This document shows positions 32,786 through 43,404 of a stretch of DNA of 64,000 bases, in pieces. Source of the DNA: Rhinopomastus cyanomelas. Taxonomy: Eukaryota > Chordata > Aves > Bucerotiformes > Rhinopomastidae. The stretch is taken from NCBI GenBank assembly GCA_013400115.1, contig VXBP01010361.1, forward strand, positions 236,326 to 300,325, written 5' to 3'. The notes under the pieces are model-generated. The model was not told the origin of the DNA. It did no database searches and saw nothing but the letters and a program-made list of their open reading frames with translations. Positions within the stretch are counted from its first letter, which is position 1. Each line of letters begins with the position of its first letter. Both the position numbers and the translations under genes were made by a program.

Positions 32786-33362
32786 GGGGTGGATCAGGGT
32801 GGAGGTGGTTAGTAGATGGAGAGAGGTTCTCCTTCCCCTCTACTCTGCCCTGCTGAGACCACATCTGGATGATTGTGTCCAGTTGTGGGATCCTCGGTTC
32901 AGGAGGACACAGAGCTGCTGGAGAGAGTCCAGCACAGAGCCACAGAGATACTGAGGGGAGGGGAGCATCTCTCTGCTGAGGGAGCTGGGGCTCTTGAGCT
33001 GGGAAAAAAGAAGCCTGAGGGGTGACCCCATTAATGTTGATCAATATGTGAAGGGTGGGTGTGAGAAGGATGGAGCCAGGCTCTGCTCAGGGGCACCCAG
33101 TGATAGGACAAGGGGCAGTGGGTGTGAGCTGGAACAGAGGAGGTTCCCCATCAGTGTGAGAAGGACCTTCTTCACGGTGAGGGTGCCAGAGCCCTGGCAG
33201 GGGCTGCCCAGGGGGGTTGTGGAGTCTCCTTCTCTGGAGACGTTTCAAACCCACCTGGAAATGTTCCTGTGGGACTGGACCTAGGGGATCCTGCTGTGGC
33301 AGGGGGTTGGACTGGACGCTCTTTCGAGGTCCCTTCCCATTCCTGATGCTCTGTGGTCCTAC
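32785..33362 (+). mobile_element. CR1 type A (sense)
   Basis: GGTGGATCAGGGTGGAGGTG through CTACTCTGCCCTGCTGAGAC to GATGCTCTGTGGTCCTACG. Confidence 0.9.
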
Positions 33363-33851
33363 GTTAACTCAAACCACACACGTCCGTGGGTCGGGATGCC
33401 TTTGCAGAGCAGGGGGAATGTATCCCAAACAATGCATTCTTATTCAAATTCTTCCTACATTTTAATCAAAAAAGCCTTGCATTATCTGCAAGCAATATCC
33501 TCGAAGCCAGCCCACTTTGCTGGGTGGAAGTCAGACCCCTTTGCTAACCCCCCTCCCCAGCGCCTTGTTTATGTGCAGTTAATACAGGCCACGTACTGAA
33601 GGCGATGCCTGATGATGTCATAACTTTGATATCATAACACAAGCAAGTTCTCCTCACTCTGTATAACGTGAAGGTCTGAACTGCTGGTATTTAACAACCA
33701 AAACATCATTTGATTGAAAACAGGAGGGATGCTCAAGAGGACGAGCTTCTCCCGTGGCCTCACACGGCTCAAGGGGTTCCGTGTGAAAGGGTGGAGGGCC
33801 AAAGGGCAGCGCTCGGAGGTTCTGCCGTCCCAAGTAGCACAGGGCAGTGAT
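33363..33851. other. Unique sequence
   Basis: Nothing is recognised; includes a GATATCATAAC direct pair near 33620-33640. Confidence 0.4.
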
Positions 33852-34170
33852 GACATCCAGTGAGGTCTGCCCTCAGCCTCCTCTTCCTCAAACTAAACAG
33901 CCCCAACTCTCTCCATCTCTCAGTCTCATCACATTGATTCTCCAGGCCCTTCCCCAACTTCGTTGCCCTCCTCTGCCCTCGCTCCATCACCTCAATGTCT
34001 CCCATTGTCCTGACGTGCCCAAAACTAGACCCAGCACTCAAGGTGCAGCCTCACCAGTGCTGAGTACAGGGGGACAATCACCTCCTTACTCCTGCTGGAC
34101 AGTTTCTGATCCAGGCCAGGATGCCTTTGGCCTTCTTGGCCACCTGGGCACCCTGCTGGCTCAACCTTTT
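33852..34170 (-). mobile_element. CR1, further subfamily, internal part (antisense)
   Basis: CATCCAGTGAGGTCTGCCCT through CAAAACTAGACCCAGCACTC to GCCACCTGGGCACCCTGCTG; no tail. Confidence 0.85.
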
Positions 34171-34194
34171 TATGGAAGAGGGAAAGTGGGGATC

Positions 34195-34615
34195 TCGCCT
34201 GGAGATGTTCCTGTGCTACTTGGCCTAGGTGATCCTGCTGTAGCAGGGGGATTGGACTGGATGATCTTTTCAGGTCCCTTCCAATCCCTAATGATTCTGT
34301 GATGGGACTGGATGATCTTTCAAAGTCCCCTCCAATCCCTGATGATTCTATGATTGGACTGGATGATCTTAAGGTCCCTTCCAATCCCTGATGATTCTAT
34401 GATTGGACTGGATGATCTTTCAAGGTCCCTTCCAATCCCTGATGATTCTGTGATTGGACTGGATGATCTTTTGAGGTCCCTTCCAATCCCTAATGATTCT
34501 GTGATTGGACTGGATGATCTTTTGAGGTCCCTTCCAATCCCTAATGATTCTATGATTGGACTGGATGATCTTTTGAGGTCCCTTCCGATCCCTGACGATT
34601 CTAGGATTCTACGAC
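34195..34615 (+). repeat. CR1-tail array, 51-bp unit, seven copies
   Basis: The first tail follows a short ORF2 end (CCTGGAGATGTTCCTGTGCT). Units of GATTGGACTGGATGATCTTT to AATGATTCT(A/G)T repeat from about 34246 to 34605. The third is 2 bp shorter (CTTAAGGTCCC), and the fifth and sixth are nearly identical. Confidence 0.95.
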
Positions 34616-35520
34616 TGGAAGTGGCAAAAGCTCTGCTCTGGTTTTCAAGGCTTTATTGGGAAACTTGTCCACAGAATCCCAGAGTTACTTAGGCTGCAAA
34701 AGACCCCTGAGGTCACCCAGCCCAGCCTATGACCCTCACAGCTCCACGCTGCGCGCAGGCAGCCTGTGCAGCCCTTCTGCAGCACCCGCTCACACGGAGC
34801 TTTAATATTTGATAAGGTTATTTAATAAAACCAGTTACAAGGCTCTTAAATAGCTCTTTATGGCCCCCTTATGATTTATATCATGACACGTAACCTCGGG
34901 TGGGTATATTTTATGTTATTACAGATGTGTAAGCCGATACTAATTGTACCCGTTCTCCCCCAAGAACCTCGGTTCTCCCCCACCCTCCCCTCCCTTTCTC
35001 CCTTGGCTGTGGGGCTGGATGGATAATAATTTCTACAGAAGGTAAAAAACCAGCACATGGAGTTAACCTCCCTCAAAAAAAAAAAGAGGGATGAAGAATG
35101 TTTGTGTAGCTCTGCCTCTCATTTGAAATGAATATAAATGGTCGTCTCCATCGTAAATTCAAGCTGCAAGTAAATTACTGCCAAGTCCTGAGCCCATCTC
35201 GTGTCTGAATCCCGGGGTGAAATGGAAAACAGTTGTTGGATCGGTCTGCTGAAAGCAGCAAGGAAATGATGTCATGTTTGTGAAGTATGCAGGTTTGCTG
35301 CGGTCCTGTTAGCGCTCGGGGATGCTCCCCCTCGCAGGCTCTGCTGGGGGGACTGGCCGCGGAAGGCAGGGCTGCTGGCCTCGGTCGGGGGGGGGGTGTG
35401 GCTGTGGATCGCTGCTTCCGAGGGGATTTCTTGAGGAGAACTGAAACCTTCCAAGAAGAGGGAGCTAAACCTGCCCTGTGTCTTGAGTAAAACACTCGGC
35501 AGCGACTGCCTAGCAGAGAA
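34616..35520. other. Unique sequence, conserved-element candidate
   Basis: AT-rich part at 34800-35230 (GATAAGGTTATTTAATAAAA; CAAGTAAATTACTGCC). A G-run is at 35386-35395. No gene. Confidence 0.4.
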
Positions 35521-35858
35521 AGGTGGTGTCCAGAGAAGGAGACTCCACACGGCAGGATCCCCTAGATCCAGTCACACAGGAGCATGTTCAGGTGGGTTTG
35601 AAACATCTCCAGAGAAGGAGACTCCACACAGCAGGATCCCCTAGATCCAGTCACACAGCAGCAGGTTCAGGCCAGTTTGAAACATCTCCAGAGAAGGAGA
35701 CTCCACAACCCCCCTGGGCAGGCCCTGCCAGGGCTCTGTCACCTTCACTGGGAAGAGTCATAGAATCATTAGGGACTGGAAGGGACCTCAAAAGATCATC
35801 CAGTCCAATCCCCCTGCTAGAGCAGGATCACCTAGATCCAGTCCCACAAAAACAAGTC
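35521..35858 (-). mobile_element. CR1 type A (antisense), rearranged
   Basis: Two 79-bp tandem units start with CCAGAGAAGGAGACTCCACA at 35530 and 35609. ORF2 end sequence follows to about 35755, then a second tail (GTCATAGAATCATTAGGGAC) at 35757-35855. Confidence 0.85.
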
Positions 35859-36115
35859 CAGTGGGTGTGAGCTGGAGCAGAGGAGGTTCCACATCAGTGT
35901 GAGAAGGACCTTCTTCCCAGTGAGAGTGACAGAGCTCTGGCAGGGGCTGCCGGGGGGGTTGTGGAGTCTCCTTCTCTGGAGACATTTCAAACCCTCCTGG
36001 TCATGTTCCTGTGCAACTGGATCTAGGAGATCCTGCTGTGAGCAGGAGGACTGCACTGGATGATCTTTGGAGGTCCCTTCCAGTCCCTCATGTCCTGTGA
36101 TCCTGTGATGCAGCA
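35859..36115 (+). mobile_element. CR1 type A (sense)
   Basis: GTGGGTGTGAGCTGGAGCAG to CCTGTGATCCTGTGATGC; it abuts the antisense copy on its left. Confidence 0.9.
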
Positions 36116-36535
36116 TTTTCCACCCTGAAATCCACCCCTGTAATTGATAACGGCAGCCAAGGACACCACAGTGTCAATAAGAAGGAGAAGCATGAAGCCA
36201 AAGTACCTTCCTCTTCAGATGCCAATCCCAAAACATCTGGAACAAGGGATGTCAGTTCTGATCATTTCCTTATGATCCTTCTTCCATTTGTTCCACTTCA
36301 CAGCTCTGAGTGTTTTCTGTCTCCCCCTCACTCTGTGCTTCTCTTTCATCCCCAGATCTCTGTTCATTTGTCAAGCAAAGCTGAATTTAAAACCAGACCA
36401 GCAGCAGGGGGTTAGGAAATGGGGATTCACTGTCAATGTGGCCTCTTGTTGTTTGGTTTGATGACCTCAGAGGAGCTGGCTGCCCAGGTAGAACACAAAA
36501 CATGCAGCAGGTATTTGAAGCTTAGTTCATTGCTC
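36116..36535. other. Unique sequence
   Basis: Nothing is recognised. Confidence 0.4.
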
Positions 36536-36957
36536 AAGGCTGTGGCCCTTAGTGCCCTGGTGTGGCCACCGTGGTGATGCTAGGTCACGGCCTGGGGCTG
36601 TTTAGCCTGGAGGAGACTGAGGGGACACCTTACTGCTCTCTACAACTACTTGAAACGAGGTTGTAGAGTGGTCAGGATCGGTCTGTTCTCCCTAGTGATA
36701 GAACAAGGAGAAATGGGCTTCAGCTGCGCCAGGAGAGGTTCAGGTTGGATGTCAGAAGGAGTTTCTTTCCTGACAGGGCTGTCAGGCACTGGAACAACTG
36801 CCCAGGGAGGGGGTTGAGTCCCCATCCCTGGAGGTGCTGAAGAGAAGGGTAGATGTTGCGTTGGGGGACAGGGTGAAGTGCTGATAGGGCTGGGAAGAGG
36901 TTGGACTTGACCATCGTAAAGGTGTCTTCCAGTTGAAATTATTCTATGAGTCTATTA
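36536..36957 (+). mobile_element. CR1, type B tail piece then type E-like copy
   Basis: GGCTGTGGCCCTTAGTGCCC (type B end) runs into CTGGGGCTGTTTAGCCTGGA, then ORF2 and the tail TGAAATTATTCTATGAG. Confidence 0.85.
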
Positions 36958-37635
36958 AATCAGCCTGGAGATGCTGGCAGATGTTTCCAGCAGCTGAGTC
37001 CTGTGGCTCAAGGCTTGTTGCCCACTCTGCATTGGCCAAGAGGGCTCCTCATACCTCTCAACAGACCTGTCCTGAGGAAGAAGCAGCAGAGGGAGTCTGT
37101 GGAAGAGCTGGGTTGGTGATGGATGTTTTTGGCCAAACCAAGCAAGCATCTCAGCCTTTTTGGGGGAAAAACATGTCAAATCCCAAAGGTGTCACATAGG
37201 CTCAGCCTGCAACATGGTCTTTGGTGCAGCTCCAAGCGCTTTGTTGGGCTGAGTGGTCTAACTCTTCTGCTCCAGCTTTTGTCTTGTAATTGAGGTCAAT
37301 TCCCAAACAAACAAGCCCTGTCTGCAAACAAAAGGCTCAGACGTTTTGCTGGGGAAATGTCAAATGGTTTTGCAAGTCTACAGTGAAATGTTTTGACATT
37401 TAGAGAGAAAAAGAAACACCCCCCCCACCCCAAATCTGAGCTCTTTTTGTCGCTGAAATCAATAGCTGAGTTTGACCTGGATGTGTGAAGAGCTTCTCTT
37501 TTCTTCTAAAAGTACATTCTTCAGGGAAATTACTCTCAGTGGTGGCAAAAAGCCCCGTCTCTGTGTCCAAGCATGGTTCTTCCCTCCTGGTTCTGCACAG
37601 AAACCCTTGTGCTGTCCTGCTCAGGTGCCCCAGCT
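36958..37635. other. Unique sequence
   Basis: C-run at 37420-37430; otherwise nothing recognised. Confidence 0.4.
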
Positions 37636-37932
37636 GGATCTCAGAACATGGGGGGTTGGAAGGGACCTCAAAAGATCATCCAGTCCAATCCCTCTGCCAC
37701 AGCAGGATCCCCTAGATCCAGTCATTAGGGGTTGGAAGGGACCTCAAAAGATCATCCAGTCCAGTCCCCCTGCCCCAGCAGGATCCCCTAGATCCAGTCA
37801 TTAGGGTTTGGAAGGGACCTCCAAAGACCATCCTCTCCAACCCCCTGCCACAGCAGGATCCCCTAAACCCAGTCACACAGGAACACATTCAGGTGGGTCT
37901 TAAACCTCTCCAGTGAAGGAGACTGCTCTCAT
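37636..37932 (-). repeat. CR1-tail array (antisense), 76-bp unit, three copies plus ORF2 end
   Basis: TTGGAAGGGACCTC recurs at 37656, 37732 and 37808 (exact 76-bp spacing). Each unit runs to CCCCTAGATCCAGTCATTAGG. The last continues into the normal ORF2 end (ACACATTCAGGTGGGTCTTA). Confidence 0.9.
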
Positions 37933-38062
37933 TTAATGGCCAGTGGTTTTGTCCAGGGACTTGTGGAGGTTGATGCTGATTTGGGTGATGGTTGTTACTT
38001 AGACGAGGTCCTCTCATTGTGGTTTGTTCCTCTTTGATGTCTTCAGTTATTACAAGCTGGCC

Positions 38063-38350
38063 GGTTGCTCTGCTGAGTGTCATCCAGTGATAGGATGAGG
38101 GGCAGTGGGTGTGAGAAACATAGGAGGTTCCATATACATATCAGAAGGAACTTCTTCCCAGTGAGGGTCACAGAGCACTGGAAGGGGCTGCCCAGGGGGG
38201 TTGTGGAGTCTCCTTCTCTGAAGACTTTTAAAACCCACCTGGATGTGCTCCCGTGTGACTTGGTCTGGGTGATCCTGTTGTGGCAGGGGGGTTGGACTGG
38301 ATGATCTTTGGAAGTCCCATCCAATCCCTGATGATTCTATGACTCTATGA
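38063..38350 (+). mobile_element. CR1 type A (sense)
   Basis: GGTTGCTCTGCTGAGTGTCA to TGATTCTATGACTCTATG. Confidence 0.9.
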
Positions 38351-39225
38351 AAGAGCAGTAAAAGAGCTTTGTGTTGAGTGAGGTTTAACCCTGGCACCAT
38401 GAGAGGCCCCTGTGGGTGCTCCATCTCACCCCCTGGGTCACCCCAGGTTCTTCAGGGTCTTCCACCTGGATGCTGAGGCGACGTGTGAGGCTGCTTTGCT
38501 CTCCACCCTCCTGGCTGCTGGGAAAACCTGCTGTGGAAACTGATACCCTCCTCAAAGTCCTCCTTGGAGCTGGTGTCACTACAGGTAGGGCTGGGTCAGA
38601 GGATTACTCTGGGCTGAACCCATTGTCCTCCCCAGCTCGACTGAATGGGGTAACTTAACCCCGAGGAGATAACAAACCCTGGGATCTCTACCAACAGCTG
38701 CTATTAGCATTTCCCATGAAGCTGGCAGGTGTTGCCTCAAAGGGGCTTTTATCAAATTGTCAGGATATCTGGCTCCTTCCAGGTGCTGAGTGTCTCTGTG
38801 ACTTGGCTGCTCTCTGCTCATCAGCTAAGAAGAGGCAGAGGAGCTTTAATCACCTCCGCTGCTCATCACACGCCTGTTGGGAATCTGAAGCAGGGGGATG
38901 GGGTTCCCATCTTGGTCTCCAACACGTAGGGTCCAGCCCAGAGGAGAAATGCTGCTCCTCAGGCAATAGCTGCCCTTGATGAAGTGCTTCTCCACTTCTC
39001 TGGGTAGGCACAGGTGTTTTTCTTTCCAAGTGGGGCTTAACCAGGTGATGATTGTCCTGGTTTAGGCTCAGACTGATGATTTAAAGCGAGGGTTATGGAA
39101 CAAATCAATCAGTCTGAGATGATACAGATGGAAGCTGGTTCTTTTCCACCACATGAGTGGGCTGCTCCTACAAACAGCTGCTTGCAGACCAGCTAGTCTG
39201 GGCTGCTCAGGAGGAACTACTTCAC
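38351..39225. other. Unique sequence
   Basis: No repeat or gene is recognised. Confidence 0.4.
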
Positions 39226-39402
39226 ATGAGGGTGACAGAGCCCTGGAAGGGGCTGCCCAGGGTGGGTTGTGGAGTCTCCTTCTCTGGGGACGTTTAAAAC
39301 CCTCCTGGACATGTTCCTGTGTGACTTGGTCTAGCTGATGCTGCTCTGGCTGGGGCACTGGACTGGATGGTCTTTTGGGGTCCCTTCCAATCCCTAATGG
39401 AA
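39226..39402 (+). mobile_element. CR1 type A tail (sense)
   Basis: CATGAGGGTGACAGAGCCCT to CCCTTCCAATCCCTAATGG. Confidence 0.9.
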
Positions 39403-39484
39403 GGTGAGATAGGTGGGTTCACCAGCTGTGGTGGGCATTGGATCTCCTCACACTGAGTTTGGTGGGAACCTTTTGGCATCTAAA

Positions 39485-39860
39485 ACTGGGGTTATTGAGT
39501 CTAGAGAAGAGGAGGCTGAGAGGAGACCTCCTTGCTCTCCACAGCTCCCTCAGAGGAGGTTGTAGTGAGGCTGCTGCTGGGCTCTTCTCCCAAAGTCCTA
39601 ATGATAGGATGAGGGGAAATGGCCTCAAGTTGTATCAGGGGAGGTTGAAACTGGATCTTCAGAAGATGTTCTCTGCTGAGAGAGTGGTTGGGCACTGGAA
39701 CAGGCTGCCCAGGGAGGTGGTGGAGTCCCCATCCCTGGAGGGGTTTAAAAACCAAGTAGCTAGAGCACTTGATGCTGTGGTGTAGGGGTTAGGGAGCTGT
39801 TGGGCTGAGGGCTGGACTTGATGATCCAGGAGGTCCTTTCCAGCCACAATGAGTTCTCTT
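39485..39860 (+). mobile_element. CR1 type C (sense)
   Basis: CTGGGGTTATTGAGTCTAGA to GGTCCTTTCCAGCCACAATG. The 115-codon frame reads the ORF2 C-terminus (KLDLQKMFSAERVVGHWNRL). Confidence 0.9.
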
Positions 39861-39924
39861 TTTTCCACCTGTATTCTATCCACCTCAAGTCTCCCTCCAT
39901 CCCTGTATGGGATCCTGCTATACC

Positions 39925-40405
39925 AGGGGGATTGGACTAGATGATCTTTTGAGGTCCCTTCCAATCCCTAATGATTCTATGGTTGGACTGGATGACCTTT
40001 TGAGGTCCCTTCCAATCCCTAATGATTCTATGGTTGGACTGGATGATCTTTTGAGGTCCCTTCCAAACCCTAACAATTCTGTGAGTCTCTGATTGGACTG
40101 GATGACCTTTTGAGGTCCCTTCCAATCCCTAATGATTCTATGGTTGGACTGGATGATCTTTTGAGGTACCTTCCAATCCTTAATGATTCTGTGAGTCTGT
40201 GATTGGACTAGATGATCTTTTGAGGTCCCTTCCAATCCCTGATGACTCTATGGTTGGACTGGATGATCTTTTGAGGTCCTTTCCAATCCCTAATGATTCT
40301 GTGATTGGACTGGATGACCTATTGAGGTCCCTTCCAATCCCTAATAATTCTATGGTTGGACTGGATGACCTTTTGAGGTCCCTTCCAATCCTTAATGATT
40401 CTATG
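39925..40405 (+). repeat. CR1-tail array, 51-bp unit, nine copies, alternating variants
   Basis: Units start GATTGGACT or GGTTGGACT in a partly regular alternation (1 GATT, 2-3 GGTT, 4 GATT, 5 GGTT, 6 GATT, 7 GGTT, 8 GATT, 9 GGTT). Units 3 and 5 carry an extra GAGTCTCT/GAGTCTGT end. Most others are exactly 51 bp. No ORF2 piece precedes it. Confidence 0.95.
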
Positions 40406-40987
40406 TCCCCAACCAAGGCACCCAGAGGTATCTCCTGACCTTTGGATACCTCATTTCCCCATAGATGACCGTTTTAATTCCACATCATGTCAGATTCTTC
40501 AGCAGACAAGAGTCATGCTGCTCTGGGAGCCCATCCACCCTTGCGAGGTGCAGTGAGCCCCTCGCTTTTATTAAGCAGGACGTCAGGCACTTTAATAACC
40601 TCGTTGAGTTGGGTAGAATTCATCCTGCTTAAGTACTTTTCCATCTTCTGCTCAGCCTGTTCTATGATTCATCAATTACCTGGATCACATATATCACTTC
40701 TTTACGGTTTTCACTGTGTAAATCACATCCCTGGCTGAAGGGACGGGAGGGGTTTTTATACAATTAAAAAGTAAAGACCCTCCCGACTCATCTTTCCATG
40801 TAAGAGACATCATTCTTCTTGTGAAATACATCCCTTCCAATCGCAGCAGCTCGGCCATGAGTCACAAGATCTGCAGGATGTTCGTGAGGTCGTAGTGACC
40901 TTTTGAGGAGAAACTGTATTAAGTGTTAATCTTTCCTACAAATAAACCAGATTTCCATCGATCAACGGTCGGGGGGGTGTTTCTCCC
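40406..40987. other. Unique sequence
   Basis: No gene. Contains TGATTCATCAATTACCTGG (about 40664-40682), a possible homeodomain-type motif. Confidence 0.4.
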
Positions 40988-41530
40988 TGCTAAGTGACTG
41001 GGAGAGGTTCTCCTTCCCCATCTGCTCTGCCCTGATGAGGCCACAGATTGTGTCCAGGTTTGAGCCCCTCAGCTCCAGAAGGACACAGAGCTGCTGGAGG
41101 GAGCCCAGCGCAGAGACACAGAGATGATGGAGGGAGGGGAGCATCTCCCTGCTGAGGAGAGGCTGAGGGAGCTGGGAAAAAGGAGCCTGAGGGGTGACCC
41201 CATGGATGTTGATCAAGATGTGAAGGGTGGGTGTGAGGAGGATGGAGCCAGGCTTTGCTCAGGGACATCTAATGATAGGACAAGGGGCTGGAACAGAAGA
41301 TGTCCCCCATCAATGTGAGAAGGACCTTCTTCATGGTGAGGGTGATGGAGCTCTGGAAGGGGCTGCCCAGAGGGGTTGTGGAGCCTCCTTCTGTGGAGGT
41401 GTTTCAAACCCACATGGCCATGTTCCAGTGCGACTGGATGTAGGGGATCCTGCTGTGTCAGGGGGGATTGGACTGGATGATCTTTCAAAGTCCCTTCCAG
41501 TCCCTACTGGTCTTTGATTCTGTGATCCCT
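40988..41530 (+). mobile_element. CR1 type A (sense)
   Basis: GCTAAGTGACTGGGAGAGGT through GCCCAGCGCAGAGACACAGA to CTTTGATTCTGTGATCCC. It has two short internal deletions. Confidence 0.9.
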
Positions 41531-42340
41531 TTTGGAGAAAACCTCTCCCCGCAGCATCACTGGCATCTCTGACGATTGGAGAGGAGCTGCCCTCCCCATT
41601 CAAAGGCTGAGCTGGCTTGTCACTGACCATGGGTGGTTCGTGGCTGTCTCCCCTGGAGCCATGTTTTGTAAAGCACTTACTGAAATGCTGCCTGAAAAAA
41701 CAAACACGGAGCTTGAATCCCTCAGCCTCATCCCTAGGAGACATCTCCATTGACTGCAGCGGGCGCCGGCCCAGGCTCCGGCTGGGCAAAGGCACGACAA
41801 TGTAATTGCAAGAGTCCCTGGCACGGTCCTGCTAAATTAAAGCTCAGCTCTTGTCATTCTTCTCCTTCAATTGCCCATTGTGTCCGATGCCGGCCCGCTC
41901 CCGGAGCCTTGAAGGAGCAGGACCGCCGGGTAACGTCCTGGCTCCAGACAGGTCGATGGCAGAACCTTCCCTGCGTTTCACGAGCTCACGGGCTCTCCCC
42001 AGCCCTGCCCTCGTTTATTTATGTCCTGGTTTAATGAATGATTGTCGAGTGCCGATGCGCGAGCACCCCCCAAGTGAGACCAGGGTCCCCACGGGGGTTG
42101 GCTTGGCATGGGCTGTCTCTGTCCCCTAAAAACCAGGGGGCTAAGGGGAAAGATTGGGGGCAAATATAACAGCCTGTGAGTTTTGAGCTGGAGGGTAAAT
42201 CTGGCCCCTTTGCTGCTCCGGCTCAGGGACATGTCAGGGGCATGTTCCATTGGGAAGAAGAGCCCAGAAGAGCAACCAAGACAGGGAGCAAACCTGTGCT
42301 AGGAGGGAGTCAAGGCTGAAGCCCACCTCAAACCCCCTCT
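41531..42340. other. Unique sequence
   Basis: Several 60-95 codon frames on both strands, none with a known domain. Confidence 0.4.
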
Positions 42341-42495
42341 CACAGAATGACAGAGCATTGGGGGTTGGAAGGGACCTTGAAAGATCATCCAGTCCAATCG
42401 CAGAATCATAGAATCATTAGGGATTGGAAGGGACCTTGAAAGATCATCTAGTCCAATCCCCCTGCCACAGCAGGATCATCTAGACCAAGTTGCAC
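42341..42495 (-). mobile_element. CR1 type A tails (antisense), left arm of inverted pair
   Basis: Two stacked tails (CAGAATGACAGAGCATTGGG at 42343 and GCAGAATCATAGAATCATTA at 42400). They run to CAAGTTGCACAGGATCTAGG. Confidence 0.9.
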
Positions 42496-42635
42496 AGGAT
42501 CTAGGGTGTCCTGCTGTTCTATGATTGGACTGGATGATCTTTGGAGGTCCCTTCCAATCCCTAATGATTCTATGATTGGACTGGATGATCTTTGGAGGTC
42601 CCTTCCAATCCCTAATGATTCTATGATTCCATGTG
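42490..42635 (+). mobile_element. CR1 type A tails (sense), right arm, two 51-bp units
   Basis: GATCTAGGGTGTCCTGCTGT is followed by two GATTGGACTGGATGATCTTT units ending TGATTCTATGATTCC. Confidence 0.9.
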
Positions 42636-43404
42636 ATTCCCGAGAGCCTTAGGGACTTTTTTCCCTCTCTGCCAGGAGCCAGGCAGCTGCAGAGCCCCTT
42701 CCAATGGAAACTACTCCAAAATCCCAGAACTATTTGCAAAAAAAAGAGAGAGAAGCCAGCACTTTCACTTTTCACCCCACTCCTGCGACTGATTTCCTGG
42801 GCTGAGTGAGCAATGCTTGTTGACTATTATGGGAACTGATAGCAGGACTATATGAAACTGCCCGTAAAAGGGAACAGCTTTTGTTTTAAAGTCAGATAAA
42901 AGTTATAGCCCCGTGTTATTGGCCGCAGGGACGTCCTCTGATACCCGTAAAACTGGAGCTCGAAAGCATTTCCTGGGGACTGGCTGGAACCCCCCGAACG
43001 ATGGCGGTTATTTGCTGAGGAAAAGAGGTCCTGTTCCGAGCAATAAACCTCTGCAGATGTATTAACCGGGTACCGATCCGCTTCGAGCGATGGAGTCGAT
43101 CACTCTGATGGAATGAAATTGGTCCCTTCCACTCCGGAGCCGTTGCCGGCGCGGCGTCACGGAGGGAAGGGTTTGCTCGGCAGCCCTTTGGCTCGTTGTT
43201 CCCTGCAGAGGTCTTCACTCACAATGGGTTGGTTCTGTCTCACTGGTGGTGTTTGCTGAGTATCACGTTGCCGTGGCTCTGCTCCCTGAGATGGGTGGGA
43301 GCTGAGCATGAACTAGCCAGGAGCACACTCAGGGTTAGGTGGCAATTGAATGCTTTTCATGCTTTGAAGGTGACGATGGCAAGTGAGATCTAGAAGGGCT
43401 TGTG
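42636..43404. other. Unique sequence, conserved-element candidate
   Basis: 42780-43180 mixes AT-rich motifs (CCCGTAAAAGGG palindrome at 42862-42873; AGTCAGATAAAAGTTATAGC) with CpG-containing DNA. No gene. Confidence 0.35.

Noticed and set aside
27978..40405. CRISPR-like array suggested by regularly spaced repeats
   Set aside because: Units are contiguous with no unique spacers, and their sequence is the CR1 3' end; the DNA is vertebrate.
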